Shown in pieces: positions 8,984-18,096 of a stretch of 64,000 nt of DNA (the stretch's first letter is position 1; every line of letters starts with the position of its first letter). Under the pieces are notes generated by a model. The model made no database searches. It was not told the origin of the DNA and saw only the letters and a list, made by a program, of their open reading frames with translations. Position numbers and translations under genes: made by a program. The DNA is from JAICYJ01 sp963766445 (GTDB lineage: Bacteria > Actinomycetota > Thermoleophilia > Gaiellales > JAICJC01): NCBI GenBank assembly GCA_963766445.1, contig CAVXZW010000022.1, forward strand, positions 26,071-90,070, read 5' to 3'.

Positions 8984-10897
8984 CTACAGGTGCTTGCCGA
9001 ACCACGCCACGATCCGCTCCATGCGGTCGACGCGGCGGTCGGGTCGTGCGCTCGAGGCCATCGAGTGGTCGCTGTCGGGGTACAGCACGTACTCGACCTC
9101 CCGGCCCAGCCGGCGCAGCGCTATGAAGAACTGCTCGTTGTCGGCCGGCGGGCAGCGCAGGTCGCTCTCGCCCTGCAGGATCATCAGCGGCGTGTGCACG
9201 TTCGACACGTGCCGCAGCGGCGACTGCCGCCACAGCGACTCGACACCCTCGGGCGTGAGCGGCTCGCCCAGGCCCTCCTGGGGGTTGTAGATGTAGCCGA
9301 CGTCGCAGTTCCCGTAGGCCGAGATCTGGTTGGTGACGCCGTTCGACGAGACCGCCGCGGCGAACCGGTCGGTGGTGCCGACCAGCCAGTTGACCATGAA
9401 CCCGCCGTAGCTGTTGCCGTAGCAGCCCAGCCGCTTGGGGTCGGCCAGCCCGGCGTTGACCAGGTGGTCGAGCACGGCATGGCAGTCGGCGTCGTCCGAC
9501 GTCTCCCCAGGCCGCCGTCCAGCGCCGCGATCCACTCGCGTCCCTGGTCCCACGATCCCCGGATGTTCGGTCGCGCCACCCGGTAGCCGGCGCCGACCAG
9601 CATGTGCGTCGGTGGCGTCGGCCGCGATACGGCCACGCCCAGGTGGGGCCGCCGTGGATGTGCAGGATGGTCGGCATCGGCCGGTTGCTCGCGCCGGCCG
9701 GAGACAGGACGAACGTGCGGATCGGCCCGGCCGGGCCCTTCACGATCAGCTCCTGCATCACCGGGCGCGGCCGCCGGCCAGCCAGGCGTCGCCGGCCGCG
9801 TCCGCCGCCGCGGCTCCGCCCCGGCTCCAGCGCGTACACGTCGGCGCCGTCGTAGTCGTTCAGCGACATCAGCGCCGCCACCCGCTCGCCGCGTCCCGGT
9901 CAGCTCATAGGCGGTCGGGTTCAGGGCGGGGTCGACCAGCTGCACCAGCCCGTCGTCGGTGACCCGGCAGGGCACCTCGCGGCCCGCGTCCGGGATCACG
10001 GTCAGCCGCTCGTCGCCGCCGCCCTGCTTGCCGGCAAAGCGCTCCATGCCCTCGGTCAGCAGCAGGCCGGAGCCGTCACCGGCCACGCGCCAGACCAGCG
10101 ATGGGTCCTCGTCCTTGGGCGGGTTGCGGTCGAACGCGATGCAGATCGGCGTGCCGTCCGGGTCGAACGAGAAGCGCATGACCTCGCCGGGCAGCTTCGA
10201 GCGCTGCCGGATGCGGCCGCTCTTGACCTCGACCACGTGCACCTGCGGATCGGGACGGATCTCGTCGCCGCCGCGGTCGGCGATGAAGCCGATCGATCGT
10301 GCCGCCGGGATGCGGGCGCACGTGGTATGCCGACCACGGGCCCCTGGTCAGCCGCCGGGAGCGGCCGCCGAGGGTGACCACGTGGACGTGGCGCCGGTGG
10401 TCGAGCAGGCCGTCGCCGTCCATCCGCCAGTCGACGTGGCGCAGGACGCGCACGGTCGCGGTCTCGTCGCCCTTGCGCTCGCCGTGCAGGTCGTATGACT
10501 CGTCGTCGGTCGCCACCACCGCCAGCGAGCGGCCGTCCGGCATCCACTCCGCCTCGGTCACGCCCCGCTTGAAAGTGGTCAGCGGCTTCGGGTCACCGCC
10601 GTCGAGCGGCAGCACCAGCAGCTGTGACACCCCGGCCTTGTCGCGGTCGGAGAGGAATGCCAGCGAGCGGCCGTCGGGCGAGAAGCGCGGCGCGGAGTCG
10701 CTCCAGGCCCCGTGCGTGAGCCGCCGCGGCCGGCCGCTGCCGAACGGCACGATCCACAGGCTCGAGCGGTCCTTGCCGCCGACCACCGTGCGCTCGCTGT
10801 AGGCGATCCGCTCGCCGTCGCGCGACAGGTCGATCGAGCTGATCAGCCGCTCGCGCAGCAGGTCGGCGGGTGAGAGCGAGTCGAGGGCGGACGGCAC
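8984..10897 (-). CDS. S9 family (prolyl oligopeptidase-like) serine peptidase, four frameshifts
   Basis: About 637 codons on the - strand from a GTG at 10897. The N-terminal half has beta-propeller repeats of the form SPDGRSLAFLSDRD and MPDGRSLAVVA; the C-terminal half is an alpha/beta-hydrolase domain with the nucleophile motif GCYGNSYGGFM, the acid region LQGESDLRCPP, and the histidine in YPDSDHSMAS. This is the acylaminoacyl-peptidase/dipeptidyl-peptidase type architecture. Frame breaks lie near 10297, 9893, 9625 and 9512; each can be repaired by one base, so the gene is probably intact in the organism. No signal peptide is evident. It lies 98 bases after the small membrane protein gene at 10996 and may end the amt operon. 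Confidence 0.82.
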
Positions 10898-10995
10898 GGC
10901 GGGCAGTATTGCCGATCTTCGGGCTGTCTGGCGCACGCTCGCGCGAGAGTCAGCCGGGCGACCGCCGTCCTCAGGGTCGCCCCGGCTGGCATCAC

Positions 10996-11139
10996 TCAAG
11001 CTACTGGTTGCCCCAGTGGGTCGCCTGGGTGACAGAAGAGCACGATCACGATGCAGATCAGGCAGATCGCGATCACCGCATACTCGAAGCCTTTGCGGTG
11101 GGTCTGCAAAGGGGGAACTTCTGGATGCTTGTCAGCCAA
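10996..11139 (-). CDS. Very small single-span membrane protein (47 aa)
   Basis: A 47-codon gene with a TTG start at 11139 behind a strong AGGAGG ribosome site that overlaps the stop of the previous gene (12 bases apart). The translation starts LADKHPEVPPLQTHRKG and has one hydrophobic span, FEYAVIAICLICIVIVLFC, near residues 19-37, then a short polar end. The good ribosome site, tight spacing and membrane span argue that it is real. I do not recognise a family. It is the third of three small membrane proteins that follow the ammonium transporter gene. Confidence 0.6.
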   Translation of the reverse strand: MADKHPEVPPLQTHRKGFEYAVIAICLICIVIVLFCHPGDPLGQPVA

Positions 11140-11151
11140 CGGGATCTCCTC

Positions 11152-11484
11152 CTAAGACGGCGTATCCGTGACGCGGGCGTCAGCGTGGCCGGCGGGCCCG
11201 ACCGGAACGGCATGGCGAGCGCGCAACCTGGCCGCCTGGGCGGACAACTTGCCGTCCTCCGTGATCACCCACGCGACGATGGCGGCAATGCAGACGATGA
11301 ACCCCAGCGCCACTAGCAGGATCGTGCCGTTGCTGGCGCCGACCCAGACGGAGTTGTCGGACTCGCCAAACGTCTTGGTGGACGCGTATGTGAAGAACGC
11401 CGAACAGTGCTCGTACGGTTTGACCGTGCCGTCCGCCGCAGGGACGCCATGCTGGATGCAGCTGGGAGCGCTATCGATTCCCAT
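11152..11484 (-). CDS. Small membrane protein of unknown function (110 aa)
   Basis: Starts MGIDSAPSCIQHGVPAADG and has one clear membrane span near residues 52-74 (ILLVALGFIVCIAAIVAWVI). The N-terminal half carries two cysteines (residues 9 and 27) and looks extracytoplasmic; the tail is basic and polar. A GGGAGG-type ribosome site precedes the ATG. The start overlaps the upstream small gene by 14 bases, and the next small gene follows after 12 bases. I do not recognise the family. Its link to the ammonium transporter is by operon position only. Confidence 0.65.
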   Translation of the reverse strand: MGIDSAPSCIQHGVPAADGTVKPYEHCSAFFTYASTKTFGESDNSVWVGASNGTILLVALGFIVCIAAIVAWVITEDGKLSAQAARLRARHAVPVGPAGHADARVTDTPS

Positions 11485-11611
11485 GCGTTTCCTCCCTCAC
11501 ATACCTCTCGGGGTGTAACCGCCGCAACCGGCGATCCTTGCGGAATCCCCACACGAACAAGCCGCCGACGACGGCGATCTGGAGAAGAATGCTGAATGCG
11601 AGTGTCGTCAT
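11471..11611 (-). CDS. Very small single-span membrane protein (46 aa)
   Basis: A 46-codon gene whose ATG at 11611 overlaps the amt stop (ATGA), with GAGG upstream. The protein, MTTLAFSILLQIAVVGGLFV at its start, has an N-terminal membrane span (about residues 4-22) and a basic tail rich in Arg and Lys (FRKDRRLRRLHPERY), predicting a short cytoplasmic tail. It overlaps the next gene by 14 bases. No known family is recognised. Direct coupling to amt suggests a small partner of the transporter, which is inference. Confidence 0.62.
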   Translation of the reverse strand: MTTLAFSILLQIAVVGGLFVWGFRKDRRLRRLHPERYVREETHGNR

Positions 11612-13053
11612 GGCGCATTCCTCGCTTGCACCTGCTGGTACGCCTCGAGCAGCACCGGCGCAGCGTCGACTTCTTCACCCGACGGGAGCACGATCGGCTC
11701 GGGCGGCTTCTCGAACTCGGGATAGAAGTCGGTTCCGTACTCGGCGATGTCCAGACCCTCCAGTTCAACCTCCAGCGGTACCCGCAGCAGTCCGGCCTTC
11801 TTCAGCAGCCACGCCGGAATGTATCCGCCGAAGAACCCGAGCGGCAGGAAGGTCATCAGCCCCATCATCTGACCGCCAAACGAGGAGGGAACGTTGTTGA
11901 TCCCCGTCGGGTAGCCGGTGGCAAAGATTCCCACCATCACGATCCCCAGGAATCCCGAGTAGCCGTGGACGGCCACCGCTCCCACTGCGTCGTCGACGCG
12001 CATCTTCCGCTCGATGAAGTTTCCGACGAAGACGGCCGTGCCGCCGCCGAAGATCGAGAGCAGGTAGTCGAGCGAAGGTGCATACACGTCCGCCCCGGCA
12101 GACACGGTGATCACGCCGGCGAGGCCGCCGGACAGCGTCCAGAAGGGATCACCCTTGCTGGCGAAGTAGCCGCCGGTGAAGCCGCCGGCGAACCCGATCG
12201 TGATCGCGAAGAAGATCGATCCCAGCGTCGTCGGTGACAGGTAAATGTTGAGCCACCCCGGGAACGACGTCGAGGTGATCACCAGGCAGGCGGCATAGAA
12301 GCCATAGAAGCCGGTGAAGATCAGCATCAGCCCCATCAGTGTGAGATGCAGATTGTGGGGTTTGAATGTTCTGGCCAGGCCGGCCGCGTCGAACTTGCCG
12401 ATCCGCGGCCCGATATTGAACAGGACGCCCAGTGTGAAGGCGCCGGCGACGCCGTGCACAACCGACGATGCAATCGAGTCATGGAAGCCGAAGCCGGTGG
12501 TCAACCAACCGCCCGCGCTCCAACCCCAGGCAGCATCCAGGATCCAGACAACGGAGCCGAGCAGCACCGTCAACACCAGGTACGCCGATACGCGTGCGCG
12601 CTCGATGATGGCGCCGGAGAGGATCGAACCGGTCGTCCAGGAGAACAGCAGGAACGCGCCCCAGAAGACGGCGCTGATGTGGTCGTTCAGGTTCGGCCCG
12701 AAGTTCGCCGACCACGGGTACGTGGTCGAGCAGAACTGTAAACCGGCCTGTGTGCTGTCCGGCCCCTGCGGGATCAGGCCGGTTTCCATGCAGCCGTAGA
12801 TCCACCAGCCGAAGTAGAGGAACGTGGGCGTCACGACAGCGATCGTGAGGATGTTCTTGATCGCGGTCGACATCACGTTCTTGCGTCTGGCCGCGCCGGC
12901 TTCGTAGGACATGAAGCCGACGTGGATCAGCCACATGGCGACGACGGTGAAGAAGTAGAAGCTCTCGCCAAGGATCTGGCTGTCGAGCGTGACCTTGTCG
13001 CTCAGCGACTGGAGGTTGTCTGCCAGCATCGGCACAGCAAGGATGACATGCAT
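11608..13053 (-). CDS. amt: Ammonium transporter (Amt/Rh family)
   Basis: A 481-residue multi-span protein. Family marks include GESFYFFTVVAMWLIHVGFM near the N-terminus, the first pore histidine in SSVVHGVAGAFTLG, the second in DDAVGAVAVHGYSGFLG, and PHNLHLTLMG. It should conduct ammonia/ammonium across the inner membrane. The C-terminal tail after the last span is long, about 60 residues, with GLDIAEYG as in other Amt tails. The ATG start at 13053 lies behind GGGGAAGG. Its stop is coupled to a row of three small membrane proteins. No GlnK gene is present nearby. Amine oxidation upstream in the window releases nitrogen, so the setting is sensible (inference). Confidence 0.92.
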   Translation of the reverse strand: MHVILAVPMLADNLQSLSDKVTLDSQILGESFYFFTVVAMWLIHVGFMSYEAGAARRKNVMSTAIKNILTIAVVTPTFLYFGWWIYGCMETGLIPQGPDSTQAGLQFCSTTYPWSANFGPNLNDHISAVFWGAFLLFSWTTGSILSGAIIERARVSAYLVLTVLLGSVVWILDAAWGWSAGGWLTTGFGFHDSIASSVVHGVAGAFTLGVLFNIGPRIGKFDAAGLARTFKPHNLHLTLMGLMLIFTGFYGFYAACLVITSTSFPGWLNIYLSPTTLGSIFFAITIGFAGGFTGGYFASKGDPFWTLSGGLAGVITVSAGADVYAPSLDYLLSIFGGGTAVFVGNFIERKMRVDDAVGAVAVHGYSGFLGIVMVGIFATGYPTGINNVPSSFGGQMMGLMTFLPLGFFGGYIPAWLLKKAGLLRVPLEVELEGLDIAEYGTDFYPEFEKPPEPIVLPSGEEVDAAPVLLEAYQQVQARNAP

Positions 13054-13164
13054 CAGGCGTCACCTTCCCCAAGCGCGCGACCTCCGCGCATCGGCGCTCC
13101 TGACAGGGGCGTCATCGAGTCACCACCACCTTTCACACTGGCGTGATCTGCCTCTCCGGGACGA

Positions 13165-13187
13165 GTCGGCCCCGGGAATGGGCCGAC
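13165..13187 (-). terminator. Hairpin between the PepSY-like gene and amt
   Basis: GTCGGCCC at 13165-13172 pairs with GGGCCGAC at 13180-13187 across a 7-base loop. It lies in the 170-base gap after the stop of the - strand gene at 13224 and before the amt start at 13053. It could end upstream transcription. There is no U-tract on the - strand, so an attenuator or operator is also possible. Nothing else was seen in this gap. Confidence 0.4.
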
Positions 13188-13223
13188 CCTACAGCAGCAC
13201 CCGGACAAATGGAAGCCGCTCGT

Positions 13224-13568
13224 TCAGGGGTCGACATCGCGGCTGATCTGCTGCACGGATCCATCTCCGGCGTCGATCAGGACGACGGTCACGTTCGTGC
13301 GTTCGCCGGTCGTCGTCTGCTGCCACAGCGACACTGCCCAGTAGGGTTTGGGCGGAAGCCCGCGGCGGACGAACCTGACATTGGTTCCATCGGTCCTGTA
13401 GTCGATCTGGGCGCGCGCGATCTCGGTGGCTCGCTGCTGGCTGATCGGGGCCGCATGCGTAGCGGCGCGGTCCGCTACGAAGGCCACCGGGAGAATCAGC
13501 AAGAGCAGGAGGAACCGTGGCTCCACCGGGATTCCGAACCCGCGCCGGCGCCGCACGACCGAGCTCAC
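13224..13568 (-). CDS. Membrane-anchored PepSY-like small protein
   Basis: 114 residues from the GTG at 13568, which overlaps the stop of the upstream gene (GTGA). An N-terminal basic stretch is followed by one hydrophobic span (PRFLLLLLILPVAFVA, ~15-31). The remainder, with RATEIARAQIDYR, KPYWAVSLWQQ and VVLIDAGDGSVQQI, has the helix-strand-strand pattern of PepSY-type domains. Such domains are extracytoplasmic and often bind or inhibit peptidases. An upstream in-frame extension to 13658 exists but overlaps the preceding gene. The family call is by pattern only. Confidence 0.55.
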   Translation of the reverse strand: MSSVVRRRRGFGIPVEPRFLLLLLILPVAFVADRAATHAAPISQQRATEIARAQIDYRTDGTNVRFVRRGLPPKPYWAVSLWQQTTTGERTNVTVVLIDAGDGSVQQISRDVDP

Positions 13569-13789
13569 GCCGGACCGAACCGTCGCCGGAAGAACACCCA
13601 TGCGCGCAGCACTATGTAGCCGAAGACGTGGGTGAGCAGCACCAAGCTGAACCACCACACCTTAACCCGGCGTGGCGTGTCCAGTGGCCGCAACTCGATC
13701 ACGGCCAGATACAGCACCACAAGGAGGGCGAGCCACAGGATCGGGGCTACCGCGCCACGTGTCGACTGGAAGTACATCAGCAGCGCCAT
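13565..13789 (-). CDS. Small membrane protein of unknown function
   Basis: 74 residues from the ATG at 13789, with CGAGGA eight bases upstream; a longer frame to 13894 would overlap the divergent sensor gene start. Two membrane spans are visible: VAPILWLALLVVLYLAV and WWFSLVLLTHVFGYIVL, with a basic end FFRRRFGPA. No family is recognised. Coupled by GTGA to the PepSY-like gene, so the two probably act together at the membrane. Confidence 0.55.
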   Translation of the reverse strand: MALLMYFQSTRGAVAPILWLALLVVLYLAVIELRPLDTPRRVKVWWFSLVLLTHVFGYIVLRAWVFFRRRFGPA

Positions 13790-13880
13790 GCCGGGATCCT
13801 CGGGGATGGACCGGCAAAGGTCAAGCGGGCGGGCAGGTGCCGGCAGCTGCCACGTGGCAGCCGAAGCGTAGAATCGCGCG

Positions 13881-14555
13881 ATGACGATCCGCACGAAGCT
13901 CTACGGCGCCATGGTGGTCACCGCTGCAGGTCTGGCGCTGGTCGTCGGGCTCGGCTTCTGGGGCATGAACCGCCTCGACGAGCACTTCGGGGCCGCGCGG
14001 GGAGCAGCGGAGGATCGCTCGCTCGCGCTCGCATTGAAGTACGACATCACCGACCTCAATGGCTGGCAGACTGCATACGGGTACGACAACGGCGCCAGCA
14101 GGCCGGTCTTCCTGCGGTCAGTGGCAGCGTTTCGCAGGGACCACGCGCGGGCGAGAGAGCGTTTGACGTCGCCGCCGGAGCGGCTTCAACTGGCCCGGAT
14201 CGGGGCCGCGTTCAACGACTTCATGCGCCTCGATGACGATGCGTTCGCTGCAGTACAGGCGGGGCGTGATCAGCGGGTGCGCGACATCCTGTTGGGACCC
14301 GAGATCCGGAACTTTCAGCGTGCCGCGCGTGCCTCCGACCAGTTGGCCACGCTGGAGGCACAGCGTTCCGCCGACGAGAACGACCAGTTCGTCGAGGCGC
14401 GTCGGCAGATCCAGCGGCTGATGGTGATCGCTGCGCTGGTGGCGGGGCTGTTCGTGCTGATCCTGCTTGTTACGGCTAATGATCTGGCGCGGCTGGCCGA
14501 GCGCGGTGTCGCAGCTGAAGACGACGGCGGCGACAAGCCGGTCGGATCGCGGTGA
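13881..14555 (+). CDS. Four-helix-bundle membrane sensor protein without a signalling domain
   Basis: 224 residues: one N-terminal span (GAMVVTAAGLALVVGLGFWG, ~10-29), an extracytoplasmic helical region of about 150 residues, a second span (LMVIAALVAGLFVLILLV, ~179-196) and a short cytoplasmic tail. The layout and the DLNGWQTAYGYDNG segment resemble the 4HB_MCP ligand-binding module of chemoreceptors, but no HAMP, methyl-accepting or kinase domain follows. The stop overlaps the GTG start of the antiporter gene, so the sensor may act directly on it (inference). It is divergent from the small membrane genes at 13565-13789. Confidence 0.6.
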   Translation: MTIRTKLYGAMVVTAAGLALVVGLGFWGMNRLDEHFGAARGAAEDRSLALALKYDITDLNGWQTAYGYDNGASRPVFLRSVAAFRRDHARARERLTSPPERLQLARIGAAFNDFMRLDDDAFAAVQAGRDQRVRDILLGPEIRNFQRAARASDQLATLEAQRSADENDQFVEARRQIQRLMVIAALVAGLFVLILLVTANDLARLAERGVAAEDDGGDKPVGSR

Positions 14556-15801
14556 ATCTCGCGGTTTTGGCCGACGTATCGCCACAGGACGTCACGCTGA
14601 CGCTGTCGCTGATCCTTGCCTGTGGCCTGGTGGCAAGACTGCTCGGCGACCTGCTGGCCATCCCCGAGATCGTGATCATGGTGGCCCTGGGAATCGCGAT
14701 TGGCCCGTCCGCGCTCGATGTCGCCGATGTTCCCGTTGCGTCGCTCGGCACCGAGTTGATCCTCACCGTCGGCGTTGCCTTTATCCTCTTCTACGGCGGG
14801 CTCGGACTGTCGCTGCACGTGCTGCGCAAGGTCAGCACCAGTCTGGCGATGTTAGTGCTGCCGGGGGTACTGTTGACCGCCGCCATCACCGGCGTCGCTG
14901 CGTCGGTCGTGTTCGGGTTGCCGGCGGACGCCGCGCTACTGATGGGCGCGGTGCTTGCGCCCACCGATCCGGCGATCCTGATCCCCCTGTTCTCACGCAT
15001 GAACGTGCAACCCAAGGTGTCTCAGACCGTGATCGCCGAGTCGGCGTTCAACGACCCTACGGGCGCCATCTTCGCTCTGGCCGTCGCCGGCGTGGTTGTC
15101 AGCGGGCACGCCTCATACACGACGGAGATCGCCGACTTCGTCCGCAGCCTGGCCGCCAGCACCGCGGTTGGAGTGGCGGTGGGATTCGTGCTGGCCGTGT
15201 CCGTGTCGAGCCGCCGCGCCGGAATCTGGCGCGAGTCTCCTGCCATCGCAGCGCTGGTTGCGGTGACGGCGGGCTACTTCTCACTCGAGACGATCGACGG
15301 CAGCGGCTATCTTGGCGCCTTCGTGGCTGGGCTCATCGTCGGCAACATGGAGTTGTTCGGGCTGGGCATGCATGCCCGCCACCAGCATGATCTCGAGAGC
15401 TTCGTCGGCAGCCTCGCAGACGTCATCACGATGCTCGTCTTCATCACACTCGGCGCAAACCTTCCGTTGTCGGAGATCCAGGATAACGCCGGTCCGGGCT
15501 CCTTGTTCTGGCCGTGTTCATCCTGGTGGCGCGGCCGGTCACCGTGTTCCTGTGCACGTTCCGTGACCGCCGTGCGGCTTGGACACCGAACGAGCGCCTG
15601 TTCCTGTGCTGGACCCGGGAGACCGGTGTTGTGCCGGCCGCCCTGGCCGGCATCCTGCTCCAGACCGGCGTGCCCCACGCCCAACTGATCGCAAGTGTGG
15701 TCGCGCTGGCCGTGGTCACGACGCTGCTCGTGCAGGCCACCACCGCTGCGTGGGCGGCGCGGCGGCTCGGACTCGTCCACGGCCCTGCCGAGGGGGACTG
15801 A
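14552..15801 (+). CDS. Cation/proton antiporter (CPA family, NhaP-like), one frameshift
   Basis: About 416 codons, a normal length for the membrane domain of sodium or potassium/proton antiporters. Visible marks are multiple hydrophobic spans, LAPTDPAILIPLFSRMN and the active-site motif ESAFNDPTGAIFA, which contains the conserved Asn-Asp pair. One base is missing near 15508; the last two spans continue in another frame to HGPAEGD-stop. There is no C-terminal TrkA regulatory domain. The GTG start overlaps the sensor gene stop. The ion, Na+ or K+, cannot be decided. Confidence 0.82.
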
Positions 15802-15848
15802 GTGCGGTGTCCATTGGCCGGCCGCAGACAGTAGACTCGGCACGGCAT

Positions 15849-17117
15849 ATGCGCGTCCTTCTCATCGGATCCGGGGGCCGTGAGCACGCGCTCGCCTGGG
15901 GCCTCGCCCGCTCGCCCAGCCTGGGCGAGCTGCATGCCGCTCCGGGAAACCCCGGCATCGCCGCAGTCGCCACCTGCCACGACGTGCCGGTGGGCGACCT
16001 GGCGGCGCTCACCGACCTGGCCCTCGATCGGCCGCCGACCTGGTCGTGGTCGGCCCGGAGGCGCCGCTGGTTGCGGGCCTGGCCGACCGGCTGGCCGACG
16101 CCGGCGTGCTCTGCTTCGGCCCGGCCGCAGCGGCCGCCCTGATCGAGGGCTCCAAGGCGTTCGCCAAGGAGGTGATGGCCGCCGCCGGCGTGCCCACCGC
16201 CGGTTTCTCGATCTGCGATACGCCCGCGGCCGCGCACCTGGCCATCGCAGAGGCCGACGGCAATGTCGTGATCAAGGCCGACGGGCTGACCGCGGGCAAG
16301 GGCGTGTTCGTGTGCAGCTCGGTGACCGAGGCCAACGACGCCGTCCGGGCCTGCCTGGTCGATCGCCGCTTCGGCGGCGCCGGCGAGCGGGTGCTGATCG
16401 AGGAGCGGCTGGAGGGCGCAGAGGTGTCGATGCTGGCGCTGTGCGACGGCGAGACCGTGCTGCCGCTGGCGCCGGCGCGTGACTACAAGCGCGCGCTCGA
16501 CGGCGACCGCGGGCCCAACACCGGCGGCATGGGCTGCATCTCGCCGGTGCCGGGACTCGATCCGTCCACCGTGGACGAGCTGGTGGCCACCGTGCACCGG
16601 CCCGTGATCGCCGAGCTGGCTCGTCGCGGCATCGTGTTTCGGGGCTGCCTGTACGCCGGCCTGATGCTGACCGACCACGGCCCCAGCGTGCTCGAGTTCA
16701 ACGCGCGCTGGGGCGACCCCGAGACGCAGGCGCTGGTGCCGCGGCTGGACGGGGATCTGCTGGACGCGCTGCGCCGCTGTGCCGAGGGGAGCGCTGCACC
16801 GCGCCTCGCTGGACGTGTCCGGCCAGGCGTGCGCCTCGGTCGTGCTGGCTGCGGGCGGGTACCCCGATGCGCCCGAGCAGGGCGCCGAGATCACCGGGGT
16901 CGAGCAGGCCGCGAGGCTGTCCGGCGCGACCGTGTTCCATGCGGGCACGGCCCTCGAGGGCGGCCGGCTGGTGGTGTCGGGCGGCCGCGTGCTGAACGTG
17001 TCCGCCGTGGGCGCCGACCTGGCCGAGGCGCGCGACCTCGCCTATCGGGCGGCCGCGCTGATCAGCTTCGAGGGCATGCAGCTGCGCACCGATGTCGGGG
17101 AGCCGGTCCGTGTCTGA
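15849..17117 (+). CDS. purD: Phosphoribosylamine--glycine ligase, two frameshifts
   Basis: About 422 codons. Begins MRVLLIGSGGREHALAWGLA, the PurD N-terminus, and carries the ATP-grasp features VVIKADGLTAGKGVFV, GPNTGGMGCISP and LEFNARWGDPETQALVPRL. It joins glycine to phosphoribosylamine, step two of purine synthesis. A missing base near 16034 and an extra base near 16790 split the raw frame; both repair cleanly, so I read them as sequence errors in an essential gene. The ATG start is followed by the canonical motif. purE overlaps its end by 8 bases; the gene opens the purine cluster. Confidence 0.92.
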
Positions 17118-17628
17118 GCAGCAGCCGGCGGGCCCCGCGCCCACCCCGGTGCCGGAGGTGCACCCGGTCTGGGAGGAGCTCGAGGCGGACGGGCCGCAGG
17201 TCGGCATCGTGATCCCCAGCGAGGCCGACCGGGAGCAGATCGAGGCCGCCTGCAACGAGCTGCTGGAGCGCGCCATCACGTTCGAGGTGCGGGTGCTGTC
17301 GGCGCACCGGAACCCGCGCGAGGTGGCCGAGTACGCATCCACCGCGATGCTGCGCGGCGTGCGCGTGGTGATCGCCGCCGCCGGCGGCGCCGCCGCGCTG
17401 CCCGGCGTGATCGCCAGCTACACGGAGCTGCCCGTGATCGGCGTGCCGATCGAGCGTGGCAACCTGGGTGGCATCGATGCGCTGATGTCGGTCGTGCAGA
17501 TGCCCGACGGGGTGCCGGTCGCCTGCATGGCCATCAACGGCGCCCGCAACGCCGCCATCTACGCCGCCAAGATCCTGGCCCAGGGCGGGGCCGCGCCACC
17601 GCACGGCCGCTGGACGGCAACCGAGTAA
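17110..17628 (+). CDS. purE: 5-(carboxyamino)imidazole ribonucleotide mutase, divergent active-site loop
   Basis: 172 residues from the GTG at 17110 (an ATG at 17092 is a possible alternative). VRVLSAHRNPREVAEYAS holds the catalytic SAHR motif, and GGAAALPGVIASYTELPVIG and MSVVQMPDGVPVACMAING are family segments. The usual phosphate-binding GSxSD near the N-terminus is here IPSEAD, so the first Gly and second Ser are replaced. No purK gene lies beside it. The enzyme moves the carboxyl group to C4 of aminoimidazole ribonucleotide. The stop shares a base with the next start (TAATG). Confidence 0.87.
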   Translation: MSEQQPAGPAPTPVPEVHPVWEELEADGPQVGIVIPSEADREQIEAACNELLERAITFEVRVLSAHRNPREVAEYASTAMLRGVRVVIAAAGGAAALPGVIASYTELPVIGVPIERGNLGGIDALMSVVQMPDGVPVACMAINGARNAAIYAAKILAQGGAAPPHGRWTATE

Positions 17629-18063
17629 TGGAGCAGCGGACGATGGAGCAACGGGTCAGCCTGATCACGCTCGGCGTCGCCGACCTCGCGCGTGCGCGGC
17701 GGTTCTACGAGGCGATGGGCTGGCACAGCGACACCGACCCCGAGCTGGGCGTCGTGTTCTTCCAGTGCCCGGGGACGGTGCTGGCGCTGTGGGGCCGTGA
17801 CGAGCTGGCCGCCGACAGCGGCGTCGTCGACGGCGGCGGCTGGGGCGGGTGCACGCCGGCGCAGAACGTGCGCTCACCGGAAGCAGGTGGACGCGGTGAT
17901 CGAGCAGGCGCGGGCGGCCGGCGCCACCATCGCGCGACCGGGTGCGCCAACCTTCTGGGGCGGCTACTCCGGTGTCTTCATCGATCCTGACGGCCATCCC
18001 TGGGAGATCGCGCACAACCCGCACTGGCAGCTGGCGGAGGATGGGTCGGTGCTGCTGCCGTAG
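17628..18063 (+). CDS. VOC (glyoxalase/bleomycin resistance) family protein, one frameshift
   Basis: About 144 codons. MEQRVSLITLGVADLARARRFY is the typical first VOC beta-alpha-beta unit, and FIDPDGHPWEIAHNP the typical last one, with its conserved Glu as possible metal ligand. An extra base near 17873 breaks the frame between the two halves. An internal ATG at 17643 gives the better-fitting start, since the first five codons are nearly repeated. Substrate unknown. It sits between purE and purB with no gap before it, so it is co-transcribed with purine genes; its role there is not apparent. Confidence 0.75.
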
Positions 18064-18096
18064 CGCTCCGAGCCGGTTGGTAGACTCCGAATTGCC

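Noticed and set aside
8984..10897. S9 peptidase as a decayed pseudogene
   Set aside because: All catalytic motifs and propeller repeats are intact, there is no in-frame stop apart from the shifts, and the indel density is like that of essential genes nearby.
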